Assembly (NCBI RefSeq): GCF_037138995.1
Contig: NZ_JBAXHI010000004.1
Span: 1-64,000, forward strand
DNA: 64,000 nt
From: Chlorohelix sp037138995
GTDB lineage: Bacteria; Chloroflexota; Chloroflexia; Chloroheliales; Chloroheliaceae
Direction: 5' to 3'
Shown here: in pieces, positions 16,366-25,442 of the stretch
Layout: each line of letters starts with the position of its first letter
How positions within the stretch are numbered: the first letter of the stretch is position 1
Notes under the pieces: model-generated
Seen by the model: the letters and a program-made list of their open reading frames with translations, nothing else
Told to the model about the DNA's origin: nothing
Databases searched by the model: none
Position numbers and translations under genes: made by a program

Positions 16366-17742
16366 ATGAAGCGAATTAAATCGCTAAAACTTGGCGCTGT
16401 GATTGCGCTCATGTCCTTACTGACCTTGTTAATGGCAGCTTGCGGTGACAATACCGCTACGCCTGTAGCTGCCACTACCGCTGCGGCTACCAAAGCTGCT
16501 ACAACTGCTGCTGGTACTACTGCCGCCGCTACCACCGCTGCTGCTGGAGCTACTACTACTGCTGCCGCTACCACCGCTGCAGGAGCCACTACCGCTGCTG
16601 GCGCGGTTCAGACTGTTGCACCGGTAGCGAACGGTAACAAGACCGGCGTGACCGACACCGAAATCAAAATCGGTAGCTCAACTCCTCAATCCGGTGGCGC
16701 TGCCGCTTACGGTATCGTATCCCGCGTACAGGATGCCTACTGGAAAGAAGTGAATGCAGCCGGCGGTATTTATGGTCGCCAAATCAAGTACCTTTACGAG
16801 GATGATGCCTATGCGGCAGCAAAGTCTCAAGCAAACATGAAGAAATTCGTGGAGCAGGACAAAGTGTTTGCGGTAATGGGCAACATCGGTACTGCCAATA
16901 ACCTTGCATTTAAGGATTATTTGCAGGAAAACGGCATGGTTCCGAACGTAGGCTTTGCTACCGGCTCCGGCTTGCTGGTCAACCCGACAGGTTTCCAGAA
17001 GAATGCTTTCGGCGTGTTGCCAAACTACACTTTCGAGGGTAACATTCTGGCGCAATACGCCGCCGATACCTTGAAAGTCAAGTCCGTTTCGGTTTTGTAC
17101 CAGAACGATGCTTTCGGCAAGGAAGCCTACCAGTCTTTCGTCAAGAAAGCTAAAGAGCTTAAGCTTGAAGTGAAAGTGGAAGTACCCTACGAAGCAGGCG
17201 CAACCGATCTCAGTTCACAGGCTCTGAAGTTGCAGCAAGCGGCGGCAGAACTGGTGTTTGTTAACGCAGTACCCGGTCCGGGCGCAACTGCTGTTAAGGA
17301 AATGGACAAACTCGGCTACAAACCCAAATTGGAACTGGCTTATGTAGAGAACGATGTTCAGTTCTGGACTAACGCCGGTACTGCGGCTGAAGGCGCTTAT
17401 ACCACCTCCTTTACTCCTCTGCCGGACTCAACTGACCCGAAAGTAGTCAAGTTCCGCGAGTTTATGAAGAAGACACTGCCAAACGAGCAGGTCGGTAACT
17501 TCGCATTGTGGGGTTACATCGGCGCTCAGATTATGGAAGAAGCTCTTAAACGCGCAGGTAAAGACCTTAGCCGCGAATCTTTGATTGCCGCGCTTGAGTC
17601 TTTCGATAACTGGACTGGCAGCGTTTCAGTTACTCCGATTACCTACGGCAAAGACAATCGCTCACCGTTCAAATCGCTGTTCTTCTTGCAGCAAAAAGAC
17701 GGCAAAACCGTCAAGGTAAGCGACCCAATCGAGTACAAGTAA
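16366..17742 (+). CDS. livJ: branched-chain amino acid ABC transporter substrate-binding lipoprotein
   Basis: A 458-residue periplasmic-binding protein of the type 1 (LivJ/Leu-Ile-Val) fold. A lipoprotein signal with LLMAAC puts the lipidated Cys at residue 26. Residues 28-88 are an Ala/Thr-rich spacer, then the binding domain begins at TDTEIKIGSSTPQSGGAAAY. Further family segments are LYEDDAYAAAKSQANMKKFV, SVSVLYQNDAFGKEAYQSF and FVNAVPGPGATAVKEMDKLG. It captures ligand outside the membrane for LivHMGF. The actual ligand could be an amino acid, amide or urea; the operon does not settle this. Strong GAGGAG site before ATG 16366, and a terminator follows. Confidence 0.92.
   Translation: MKRIKSLKLGAVIALMSLLTLLMAACGDNTATPVAATTAAATKAATTAAGTTAAATTAAAGATTTAAATTAAGATTAAGAVQTVAPVANGNKTGVTDTEIKIGSSTPQSGGAAAYGIVSRVQDAYWKEVNAAGGIYGRQIKYLYEDDAYAAAKSQANMKKFVEQDKVFAVMGNIGTANNLAFKDYLQENGMVPNVGFATGSGLLVNPTGFQKNAFGVLPNYTFEGNILAQYAADTLKVKSVSVLYQNDAFGKEAYQSFVKKAKELKLEVKVEVPYEAGATDLSSQALKLQQAAAELVFVNAVPGPGATAVKEMDKLGYKPKLELAYVENDVQFWTNAGTAAEGAYTTSFTPLPDSTDPKVVKFREFMKKTLPNEQVGNFALWGYIGAQIMEEALKRAGKDLSRESLIAALESFDNWTGSVSVTPITYGKDNRSPFKSLFFLQQKDGKTVKVSDPIEYK
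16447..16629 (+). repeat. low-complexity Ala/Thr codon repeat in the livJ lipoprotein
   Basis: About 60 codons made almost only of GCN (Ala) and ACN (Thr) encode units such as ATTAAATTAAG. It forms a flexible, probably extended tether between the lipid anchor and the binding domain. Codons vary between units, so it is selected at the protein level rather than a recent DNA slippage product. Confidence 0.8.
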
Positions 17743-17757
17743 TTCTTTTGAATAGTT

Positions 17758-17796
17758 GCCTCATCCACTATCATGTGGGATGAGGCTTCTTTTTAT
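17758..17796 (+). terminator. rho-independent terminator of the liv operon
   Basis: GCCTCATCCAC (17758-17768) pairs with GTGGGATGAGGC (17775-17786), an 11-bp stem with one bulged G and a six-base loop, followed by TTCTTTTTATTT. Confidence 0.85.
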
Positions 17797-17870
17797 TTGA
17801 CAGCAGTTTAAACCCCTGTTAATATGCCTTTGTTCTATGCTTTACCAATTCAGGAGGTTTTCATTTCGTT

Positions 17871-19403
17871 TTGAACGCACATTTACGTTTCTTATCTGCT
17901 AGAAATACACTATTAAGGATTGCTTCCTTTTCCCTTCTCATAATCCTCTTTAGCCTGTTCTTCCAAACTATTAGCCCGGCTTTTGCTGAAACTGGTCTAA
18001 AAGCGGGTACACAGGCGCAAGTTAGCGGCACAAATGGCGACGGCGTTCGATTGCGTGAGCAACCAAGTAGCGAATCCGGCACTATCAGTATGCTGGGCGA
18101 AACATGGCGCGTAACTATTCTGGGTGGGACTTTCACCGATTCCAAAGGTAATACTTTCTATAAAGTAGAGTGGACAGGCAAAACTGGCTACATAATGACC
18201 CAATATCTCAGCCGCGCCGGAACCGGCGGTATCGCACCGGGTAGTCAGGTGCGTGTCAGCGGAACTGGTGGTGATGGGGTGAATATGAGGGCGCAACCTA
18301 CCGCCGATTCTACGCTGGTGGCTACCCTAGGTGAAAACTGGCTCGCCACTGTGCAGAGCGGTCCATTCAAGGACAATCAGGGCAACAGTTTTTATAAAAT
18401 CGAGTGGGCAGGCAAAATCGGCTACGTTATAACCGATTACCTAATCTTTGCTGGAAAAGGAACTACTACCGCTTCTGCTGTACCTAGCCTGAAAATCGGG
18501 GGGCAAGCGCGGGTTAGTGGAACGGCTGGCGAGGGAGTGCGAATGCGCCAACAATCGAACCCGCTCTCCGGCACGCTTGCAATTCTGGGCGAAACATGGT
18601 TGGTCACGGTTCTAGGGGGACCCTTCAATGACAGTCAAGGCAACAGCTATTTTCGGGTAGAATGGACAGGTTCTGTAGGGTATATCAGTAGTAAATACCT
18701 TACTACCGCTAGTAACAATGCGGTTGCCGGTACGGGCGGTTTCATGCGAATATCCAATACTGGTGGCGATCCCATTCGTTTCAGGACAGGTACAGGCAAG
18801 CAATTTGCCGAAAACGGTTATGTCTATGAAGGACAGGTTCTAAAACTGTTGGCAGGTCCTTTCAAGGATTCAGCCGGAACAACTTGGTACAAACTAGATC
18901 GCAACGGTGAAGTGGGATATGTAGATGGCGCATTTTTGCAGCGTACCAATAGCGCTGCCACTGTCGTCACCACCTCACCCAAACTGGAAGTAAAGGCGAT
19001 TCCTGCACCCCCTACCAACGGTTCGCTTGGCAGTCGAATAACTGACTACGCGCTGAAATTTGTAGGCTATCGTTATATTTATGCTGGCTCCAGCCCAGAC
19101 ATCGGTTTTGATTGTTCCGGTTTTGTCTATTGGGTGATGACTCAGGTGGCAGGAGTGAATCCGGGACGTAGCGCAGCCTCAAATCTAGCAGCCGGAGTTG
19201 CCGTACCGAAGGATAGTTTGCAACCGGGAGATATTCTGATTTTTGCCAATACCTATATGCCGGGACCTTCACATACCGGAATATACATCGGGGGCGGACG
19301 TTTCGTTCATGCCGAAAACGAAAGTTCGGGCGTAACGATTGACTACCTTAACGATTCGTACTATGGTCCTCGCTTTTACGCAGCCCGGCGGGTAGGTGTA
19401 TAG
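17871..19403 (+). CDS. secreted SH3b-repeat NlpC/P60 peptidoglycan hydrolase
   Basis: A 510-residue exported endopeptidase-like protein. Signal peptide about residues 1-40 (ending SPAFAETG). Four SH3b modules follow at about 42-105, 112-175, 193-255 and 263-325, each with the form 'G-x-GVxMRxQP...L-G-E-x-W-x-x-x-V-x-x-GPF-D-x-x-GN-x-F-x-x-EW-x-G-x-x-GYI'. The NlpC/P60 domain starts near 345. The nucleophile is Cys415 in FDCSGF, with His468 in SHTGIYIGGG and His480 in FVHAEN. It should cleave the peptide stems of peptidoglycan or a similar wall polymer. A TTG start at 17871 is used, with AGGAGG 13 bases upstream. Its terminator follows at 19450. Confidence 0.85.
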   Translation: MNAHLRFLSARNTLLRIASFSLLIILFSLFFQTISPAFAETGLKAGTQAQVSGTNGDGVRLREQPSSESGTISMLGETWRVTILGGTFTDSKGNTFYKVEWTGKTGYIMTQYLSRAGTGGIAPGSQVRVSGTGGDGVNMRAQPTADSTLVATLGENWLATVQSGPFKDNQGNSFYKIEWAGKIGYVITDYLIFAGKGTTTASAVPSLKIGGQARVSGTAGEGVRMRQQSNPLSGTLAILGETWLVTVLGGPFNDSQGNSYFRVEWTGSVGYISSKYLTTASNNAVAGTGGFMRISNTGGDPIRFRTGTGKQFAENGYVYEGQVLKLLAGPFKDSAGTTWYKLDRNGEVGYVDGAFLQRTNSAATVVTTSPKLEVKAIPAPPTNGSLGSRITDYALKFVGYRYIYAGSSPDIGFDCSGFVYWVMTQVAGVNPGRSAASNLAAGVAVPKDSLQPGDILIFANTYMPGPSHTGIYIGGGRFVHAENESSGVTIDYLNDSYYGPRFYAARRVGV

Positions 19404-19449
19404 AAAAAGCGGTTGTTGTATAATAGTTGGATTGAGAGATTAACCCTTG

Positions 19450-19481
19450 GAGGCGACGCTACATGTCGCCTCTATATTTTT
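19450..19481 (+). terminator. rho-independent terminator after the NlpC/P60 gene
   Basis: GAGGCGAC (19450-19457) and GTCGCCTC (19465-19472) form a perfect 8-bp stem with a seven-base loop, followed by TATATTTTT. Confidence 0.8.
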
Positions 19482-19496
19482 GATGATGGATGCTAG

Positions 19497-20648
19497 ATGA
19501 ACTGGAACCTACCAAATGTGACCATCGGGATTCTAGGTGGCGGACAACTGGCGCGGATGTCTGCTTATGCTGCCAGCCGATTGGGGATGCGCGTGGCAAT
19601 ACTCGAAGCGGAAGAAAACAGTCCGGCAGGACAGATTTCAGCCTATGAGTTCTCCGGCAAATGGAGCGACCGAGAATTACTGAAACGGTTTGCGGCTGCC
19701 AGCGATGTTATTACACTTGAAAACGAGTTTGTCGATTCTCAAATATTGCGTGAGTTAGAGGCGCTAGGAAAGCCGGTATATCCCTCTGCCTTAACGCTGG
19801 CATTGGTGCAGGACAAGGCGCGGCAGAAGCAAACATTATCTAGCGCCGGTTTGCCGGTTCCGGCTTTTGCTAGAGTACAGCAAGTGGCGGATGTGGAAAA
19901 ATTCGCGGCGGAATACGGTTATCCGCTAGTATTGAAAGCGCGGCGCAACGGCTATGACGGGCGCGGAAATTTTACAATCCGTAGCAAAGCCGATATAGAA
20001 GAAGGCTTTTTGCGATTGGGCGCGGCAGAACGTAGCCTGATGGTGGAGCAGTATATCTCATTTACCAAAGAATTGGCGCTGATGGTTGCACGCAATCTGT
20101 TAGGTGAAGCGGTGGTTTATCCATTGGTAGAAACAGTTCAAAAAAACCATATTTGCCATATCGTAACTGCACCAGCCGCAGTACCGCCTTCGGTGGCAGA
20201 GAAAGCCGCCGAAATTGGGCGCAAGGCAATCGAGTCAATCGGTGGAATCGGCATTTACGGCATCGAATTGTTTTTGACCTATGACAATCGGGTGGTGATA
20301 AATGAGTTAGCACCACGCCCCCATAATAGCGGTCATTACAGCATTGAAGCTTGCCTCACCTCACAGTTTGAGAACCACCTACGCGCCGTGCTAAACTTGC
20401 CGTTGGGTTCCCCTGAACTGATTGCGCCCGCCGCGATGGTAAATTTGCTAGGCACAAATGCTGCGCCTGTTTCGGCAAAGGGCATGGAGAAGGCACTGGC
20501 AGTCCCCGGCGCAAATATACATATTTACGGCAAAAAGTATTCGCGTCCGGGGCGCAAGATGGGGCATATCACCGCCCTTGCGCCCGGTGGTACTGCGGCA
20601 GACGCGCTAAAAATCGCACAAGAAGCGGCTGATTATCTTGTATTTTAG
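19497..20648 (+). CDS. purK: N5-carboxyaminoimidazole ribonucleotide synthase
   Basis: ATP-grasp enzyme of purine synthesis that converts AIR, ATP and bicarbonate to N5-CAIR. 383 residues, normal. The N-terminal motif is GILGGGQLARMSAYAASRLG, then QDKARQKQTLSSAGLPVPAF, the ATP-grasp core LKARRNGYDGRGNFTI, GIYGIELFLT, and the metal/substrate segment VVINELAPRPHNSGHYSIEA. The partner mutase gene purE is not in this window. ATG 19497 is the start; the ribosome site is weak. The next gene begins 44 bases later on the same strand. Confidence 0.95.
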   Translation: MNWNLPNVTIGILGGGQLARMSAYAASRLGMRVAILEAEENSPAGQISAYEFSGKWSDRELLKRFAAASDVITLENEFVDSQILRELEALGKPVYPSALTLALVQDKARQKQTLSSAGLPVPAFARVQQVADVEKFAAEYGYPLVLKARRNGYDGRGNFTIRSKADIEEGFLRLGAAERSLMVEQYISFTKELALMVARNLLGEAVVYPLVETVQKNHICHIVTAPAAVPPSVAEKAAEIGRKAIESIGGIGIYGIELFLTYDNRVVINELAPRPHNSGHYSIEACLTSQFENHLRAVLNLPLGSPELIAPAAMVNLLGTNAAPVSAKGMEKALAVPGANIHIYGKKYSRPGRKMGHITALAPGGTAADALKIAQEAADYLVF

Positions 20649-20692
20649 CAACGCTTTGCTCATTTGTGTGACTATCAATGAATAGGTTAAAA

Positions 20693-22207
20693 ATGGAAAA
20701 TCCTCCAACCGTTAAAATCATTGTTATCGGGCTGGGTCCGGGCAATCCCGACCACTTAACGTTGGGCGCATTAAAAGCGATGCGCGAAGCCGGCACGGTT
20801 TGGCTACGCACCGCCAAGCATCCCACCGTTTCGCATTTGCCACCCGAAGTTAAACTGGAGTCGTTTGATGATTATTACGACCGATTTGAGAGCTTCGAGT
20901 CGGTTTATGGCGCAATTGTGGACAAGTTGTTGGCACTGGCAAAAGAGAGTGGCAAGCCGATAGCTTACGCTGTGCCGGGGCATCCGTTGGTGGGCGAAAG
21001 TAGCGTCACCCGACTGTTAGCAAAAGCGAGCGAATCAAGGATAGCTGTTGAAATCGTGGATGGGTTGAGTTTTATCGAACCAGCACTTGATATGCTGAAT
21101 CTTGACCCTTTACAAGATAGCCTAACCATTTTGGATGCGTTGGAATTGGCAACACGCCCTGAAAGCCACCTACCTCGCGAAAAGGGGCTGGAGTTGCCGA
21201 TTTTGCGTCCGTTGCTGGTGGGACAGGTGTATAACCAGCGTCTTGCCAGCGCAGTTAAACTAGCTCTTATGGAAGACTACCCAGACGGGCATCAGGTTAC
21301 ATTGTTGCGGGGAGCAGGCGTGCCGGGCGAACAGGCGCGGTTGGATATTCCACTCTTTGAGCTAGACCGACACCCCGAATGGACTGACCACCTGACCTGT
21401 GTTTATGTGCCATCAATGCCAATTCTTGAGGCAACAGGCAGCTTCGCCAATGTGCAGTATATTTTGGCGCGGTTGCGTGAACCGGGTGGTTGTCCGTGGG
21501 ATCGTGAACAAACCCATGCCAGCCTGAAACGCTACCTTATAGAAGAAACCTACGAAGTGATTCACGCGCTGGACGAAGCACCGGAGAAATTAGTAGAGGA
21601 ATTTGGCGACCTGTTATTACAGGTAGTGTTACACGCGCAAATCGGAGCGGACGAGGGCGAGTACGATATTCGCGAAGTGATGCGTGAGCTTTCGCTCAAG
21701 ATGATTCACCGACATCCTCATGTGTTCGGAGAAGCCAGCGTAGAGGATGCGGAAGCGGTAGCGCATAACTGGGAACAGCTTAAAAAAGCCGAACGCGCCG
21801 GAAAAAGCGAAGAAGAGCAATCGGTGTTGGGGGGTGTACCACACGAAATGCCCGCACTGTTGCAAGCGCAAAACTTGCAGCGCAAAGCTGCCAGTCTAGG
21901 TTTTGTATGGCGCAATCTAGATCAGGTTCTGGACAAACTGGTCGAGGAAATCGAGGAAGTGCGCCACACCACCAATTACGATGAATTGGTCGAGGAAATC
22001 GGCGATGTGTTCATGGTGATGTGTGCGGTTGCCCGCGACCTGAAGGTGGATGCGGAAGAAGCCCTGCGCCTTGCCAACCTGAAATTCCGCAAGCGTTTCA
22101 CCGAGTGGGAAAAGCTACTGCATGAGCGCAATTTGGATGGTCACAAAATGGAACTGACTGAACTGGAAGCGCTTTGGCAAGAAGCCCGCAAAAGAACGGG
22201 GAAGTGA
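20693..22207 (+). CDS. mazG: MazG-type nucleoside triphosphate pyrophosphohydrolase with N-terminal SAM-methylase-like domain
   Basis: A two-domain protein of the YabN type. Residues 1 to about 225 are a tetrapyrrole-methylase (SAM-binding) fold: IVIGLGPGNPDHLTLGALKA, AYAVPGHPLVGESSV, VDGLSFIEPALDML. The rest is a MazG domain: LREPGGCPWDREQTHASLKR, YLIEETYEVIHALDE, EEFGDLLLQVVLHA, then a second helical part with VEEIGDVFMVMCAVARDLKV. MazG removes pyrophosphate from non-canonical or excess NTPs; the role of the fused methylase fold is unsettled. ATG 20693 is preferred for its AGG at a normal distance; ATG 20678 would add five residues. Confidence 0.9.
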   Translation: MENPPTVKIIVIGLGPGNPDHLTLGALKAMREAGTVWLRTAKHPTVSHLPPEVKLESFDDYYDRFESFESVYGAIVDKLLALAKESGKPIAYAVPGHPLVGESSVTRLLAKASESRIAVEIVDGLSFIEPALDMLNLDPLQDSLTILDALELATRPESHLPREKGLELPILRPLLVGQVYNQRLASAVKLALMEDYPDGHQVTLLRGAGVPGEQARLDIPLFELDRHPEWTDHLTCVYVPSMPILEATGSFANVQYILARLREPGGCPWDREQTHASLKRYLIEETYEVIHALDEAPEKLVEEFGDLLLQVVLHAQIGADEGEYDIREVMRELSLKMIHRHPHVFGEASVEDAEAVAHNWEQLKKAERAGKSEEEQSVLGGVPHEMPALLQAQNLQRKAASLGFVWRNLDQVLDKLVEEIEEVRHTTNYDELVEEIGDVFMVMCAVARDLKVDAEEALRLANLKFRKRFTEWEKLLHERNLDGHKMELTELEALWQEARKRTGK

Positions 22208-22365
22208 GTTAAGGGCATAGGTGGCAACTTAAGCTCCAACCGAATTTGTCAAACAATTATGCTGTTACTCAAGCCGGGTAATGTTCGGTAAAAATGATTG
22301 GTTGATAACGAAAAGCCACAAATTCGTGTTTTGGAACTTAACAAGTCAGTCGAATCTTTAAGTTG

Positions 22366-23289
22366 TCAGCTATGTTCTAAAATATATTGAAGAATTCCCT
22401 GATTTACCATGTTTAAATTAAGTATATGGTCTATATGATTAAATGCGTCTTCGAGAGGATTCCGCGAAGCTTCCCAACCAAGGCCATCAGTTATCCAAAT
22501 GAATCTATGTCCTTGCTCAATTAAAGAATCATGCAGTTTTTTGTATTCCCCCGCTGTAGCTTTAAGCTTTGACCCATTACCGCCATAGTAATTGGTTTCA
22601 ATTAAATAAAGAGTTCCGTTACAATTTACTGCAAAGTCAAAATCCCTACTAGCTTTATCAAATTTAACTGTTATATCCCATTTTGCTTTTAATTGTTTTG
22701 GTTTTGCCTGCGGTAAAAACTCATAACCAGCTTCAGCACAGGCTTTAATAATCAGGCTTTTTACGATATTTTCCATAGCAGTGCCGCTACGGTTTTTTCG
22801 GGCATTGCTATCCAAGCCAACTTCTACCCCAAATACATAATCCGGCACACTTTTTATATTGCGATTTTTAAATATATCTAAAAGCCCTGTATTTTTGGCA
22901 AAGGTGCAGATATTATCAATTTCAGTTGGGGTGAGAGTTGATTTTAAGTCAAACGTAAAGTTATCGTATTGAGGTCCTGTTGTGGAAAATTCGGCTAGAA
23001 TACTAAAATTATTTTCTCGACACGCTATTAAAAGAGGGAGTATTCTCACCACAGTAGGATGCGAGCTAATCAGAATTTTGAATTCTTTCTCAATTTCCTG
23101 CTTTCCTACCAAGTAATTTATAGTATTAAGGTCGATTTCATAAGGTTTTACACTGTCTTTAATTTTGTTCCATGCAACGAAATAATCCCAATATTTGATG
23201 GATTTTACAAGAGTACCCATCAAGTAATCAAATACTTGTACTGAATTAGCACAATTTATAGTTTTCTCGTATATCGGGGCATACTTCAT
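22366..23289 (-). CDS. type II restriction endonuclease, DpnII/MboI family
   Basis: A 307-residue protein with the DpnII layout. The N-terminal helical region is FDYLMGTLVKSIKYWDYFVA and NTINYLVGKQEIEKEFKILI, followed by FDLKSTLTPTEIDNICTFAK. The PD-(D/E)XK-like core has the segments SGTAMENIVKSLI, KAKWDITVKFDKASRDFDFA and GTLYLIETNYYGGNGSKLKA, then KKLHDSLIEQGHRFIWITDG. The family cuts unmethylated GATC. The gene directly follows a Dam-type methylase, with 21 bases between them, forming a two-gene unit. It is AT-rich compared with neighbouring housekeeping genes, as expected for a transferred cassette. The start at 23289 has only a weak ribosome site, which would favour methylase first. Confidence 0.85.
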   Translation of the reverse strand: MKYAPIYEKTINCANSVQVFDYLMGTLVKSIKYWDYFVAWNKIKDSVKPYEIDLNTINYLVGKQEIEKEFKILISSHPTVVRILPLLIACRENNFSILAEFSTTGPQYDNFTFDLKSTLTPTEIDNICTFAKNTGLLDIFKNRNIKSVPDYVFGVEVGLDSNARKNRSGTAMENIVKSLIIKACAEAGYEFLPQAKPKQLKAKWDITVKFDKASRDFDFAVNCNGTLYLIETNYYGGNGSKLKATAGEYKKLHDSLIEQGHRFIWITDGLGWEASRNPLEDAFNHIDHILNLNMVNQGILQYILEHS

Positions 23290-23310
23290 TCCGGGTATTT
23301 GCCTTTCTGT

Positions 23311-24189
23311 TCAATAATTGGTAATTACTAACTCGGTTATTTTACCCCTCGCATCTGGTTTACTATTGATGGCACGACTGGCTTTTACTTCATGGATTTG
23401 AAAATCCCAATATAATTTTCGGATAAATTCGGTATCAGAATTTGAAAGCATTACCTGAACCCCTCGTTCAACCAAGCGTCGCACAACTCCAGCCAGCCTT
23501 TCTTGACTACTCTGCCCGAAATCCTCCTTTGTATAACCGGTGAAGGAGGAAGTTTTGCTTAAAGGCATGTAGGGTGGATCAAAATACACAAAATCGCCTT
23601 TGCTTGCATTCTCTACTGCCTGTTCAAAATCGCTATTTAGCAATCGAACACCTTCCAAAGCAACGGCAACTGCTCTTAATTTTTCCTCACTAAACATACT
23701 AGGATTATCGTAACGTCCAAAAGGCACATTATATCCACCTTGTGAGTTCTCTCTGTATAAGCCGTTATATCCTGTTTTATTGAGGAAAATAAGCAACGCG
23801 CTTTTTTCCAGAACTCCGGTTGGCAGTTGATTATAGCGGTTTCTAAGCCGATAATACTCCTTTTCCTGACTTTCCGGTGATAATGAATGATAGCATGCTC
23901 TCAATGGGGCTAACACTTGCAATAATTCTTCCAACTGATTTTGTACATCTCTATACAGTCCTATCAAGTTTGGATTAAAATCATTCAATGTAGCAACTTT
24001 TGGTTGGAGATGAAAAAACAAAGCGGCACTACCAACAAACGGTTCAAAATAGTGATTGAAATGAGTTGGCATAAATTTTTGGAATTGTGCCAAAAGTTGT
24101 CCCTTGCCTCCAACCCATTTCAAAACTGGTTCTGGTTTTATTTTTAGAGCGAACCCTTCCAGATTTAGTTGAACCTCAACTTGTTGCAT
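23311..24189 (-). CDS. dam: DNA adenine methylase, Dam/DpnM family (GATC)
   Basis: N6-adenine methyltransferase of the alpha (D12) class. The SAM region reads LKWVGGKGQLLAQFQKFMP, then YFEPFVGSAALFFHLQP. The catalytic motif is FVYFDPPYMPL (DPPY). Downstream RRLVERGVQVMLSNSDTEFI and VKASRAINSKPDARGKITEL are typical of Dam, DpnM and MboI methylases. At 292 residues the length is normal. It sits upstream of the DpnII-type nuclease, so it protects GATC sites in a type II restriction-modification system. No other mobile marker is attached. Confidence 0.9.
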   Translation of the reverse strand: MQQVEVQLNLEGFALKIKPEPVLKWVGGKGQLLAQFQKFMPTHFNHYFEPFVGSAALFFHLQPKVATLNDFNPNLIGLYRDVQNQLEELLQVLAPLRACYHSLSPESQEKEYYRLRNRYNQLPTGVLEKSALLIFLNKTGYNGLYRENSQGGYNVPFGRYDNPSMFSEEKLRAVAVALEGVRLLNSDFEQAVENASKGDFVYFDPPYMPLSKTSSFTGYTKEDFGQSSQERLAGVVRRLVERGVQVMLSNSDTEFIRKLYWDFQIHEVKASRAINSKPDARGKITELVITNY

Positions 24190-24221
24190 TTAGTTATTTT
24201 CCATCATCTACTAGTTTCTAT

Positions 24222-24263
24222 AAAAGCTAAAGGGCGGGAACAGCTTTCTTAGCCTGTCCCCGC
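24222..24263 (-). terminator. terminator after the FHA gene
   Basis: On the minus strand GCGGGGACAG (24263-24254) pairs with CTGTTCCCGC (24243-24234) over 10 bp with one G-T pair and a ten-base loop. A modestly T-rich stretch (CCTTTAGCTTTT) follows. It ends the FHA/S8/PP2C cluster. Confidence 0.65.
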
Positions 24264-24272
24264 ACTACAATC

Positions 24273-25367
24273 TTATTGTTGAAATTTGGACTTATCAATC
24301 CTAATAACGGTAGTAGGCGCATCGTCCGGGTCATACTCAGGTTCTTTTTTTTCCTCTTTGGGAGGAGTCGGTGCAGGTGGCGAGGGCGGTTGCGGGTTAT
24401 ATTGGTTATAATTTACATAACTTGTAGGCGCTTCTTCGTTTTCAGTCAGTTTGTTGGTGTTGCTGCCCCCAATTACCTTAGTAGAGTCGTTTTCGGTTGG
24501 CAAGGTACTTTCGTATTGTGGCTGTCCGTATTGCTGGTAATTTTGCTGCCCGTATTGACCATACTGCCCATATTGCCCGTACTGATTATACTGGTAATTC
24601 TGTTGCTCAGGCTGCTGTGGCGCTGGCGGGGTTTGTGGCTGCACGGGTTGGTAAGGTTGGTTATACTGGTTGTAATTGCCGACCATAGTAGAACCGGCAT
24701 CCTCTTCAGGGACGGGTGGCGCATATGAAGCCGGAGGGTCGGTGGGTTTTTCGTCCGGGTACGAAGCTTGCACCGGCGGAGTGGGTGCAACAGGTTCTTC
24801 AAAAACAGGTATGGGCTGGGGAATCGGAGCAGGTTCCGGCGCGGGCTGTGGCGTTGCTAGTATCGCTGCGTAATTAGTACCAACTACGGTTGCTCCTGCA
24901 TCGGGGACAGCAGGGGGCGTATATGCTTGCACCGGCGGTGGAGTAGGCGCATTGTAGCCCGAAAGGGGCGCAGTATAAATAGGTTCCGATGGTTCAGGCA
25001 TTTTTAATGAGTCTGCTACTGATACTCTTTCCGGAGCAGTTACAACTGGGCGTGCCGGAGCGGTAGCCGGGTTCTGGAAGCTTAAAATATTCTGCCCGAT
25101 TCGTACAATGTCACGATGCAGGAGGTTATAAGGCGTACCCGCTTCGAGCGCGGTATCCTTGATTAATACCGGGTTTTCACTCCCCAAATCAATTATTGCC
25201 CACTCTCCCGACAGTGCTTTAATAACTGCGTGGTAGCGTGAAACATACGGGTCGTCAAACGAAATATCGTTATCATCGCTGCGTCCGATGGTAATCTGGT
25301 TTTTTTCCAATTCGTAGCGTCTGCCTATATCTGGTCCCCGCTGTACAATGAAGAAAGTATTTGCCAT
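24273..25367 (-). CDS. FHA-domain protein with Pro/Gln/Tyr-rich tail
   Basis: 364 residues. An N-terminal FHA domain (about 1-100) has the phosphothreonine-binding signature GRRYELEKNQITIGRSDDND, then ISFDDPYVSRYHAVI and WAIIDLGSENPVLIK. From about 105 the chain is low-complexity: Pro/Ala-rich, then a run of YGQ units (about 265-285), then acidic with DDAPTTVIRIDKSKF. Several threonines lie in 'TxVxG' or 'TTVIR' contexts (AGATVVGTN, AGSTMVGNYN, DSTKVIGGS, APTTVIRID) that look like kinase substrate sites. It has no membrane span and is probably a cytosolic adaptor. AGGAG lies eight bases before ATG 25367. It is the last gene of the cluster. Confidence 0.8.
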   Translation of the reverse strand: MANTFFIVQRGPDIGRRYELEKNQITIGRSDDNDISFDDPYVSRYHAVIKALSGEWAIIDLGSENPVLIKDTALEAGTPYNLLHRDIVRIGQNILSFQNPATAPARPVVTAPERVSVADSLKMPEPSEPIYTAPLSGYNAPTPPPVQAYTPPAVPDAGATVVGTNYAAILATPQPAPEPAPIPQPIPVFEEPVAPTPPVQASYPDEKPTDPPASYAPPVPEEDAGSTMVGNYNQYNQPYQPVQPQTPPAPQQPEQQNYQYNQYGQYGQYGQYGQQNYQQYGQPQYESTLPTENDSTKVIGGSNTNKLTENEEAPTSYVNYNQYNPQPPSPPAPTPPKEEKKEPEYDPDDAPTTVIRIDKSKFQQ

Positions 25368-25442
25368 TTGAATTCTCCTGAATTATGTAGCGGGCTACCC
25401 CGCAATAATATTCACGCTGCTGTTTGCTTGCTAAATAATATT

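Noticed and set aside
16459..16626. GCT/ACT-rich tandem repeat as a DNA-level satellite
   Set aside because: It is the Ala/Thr tether of the binding lipoprotein, with varied synonymous codons, as is common in this phylum.
24520..24600. Short tandem repeats that look array-like
   Set aside because: They encode in-frame YGQ units in the disordered tail of an FHA protein; unit length of 9-12 bases and no spacers rule out CRISPR.
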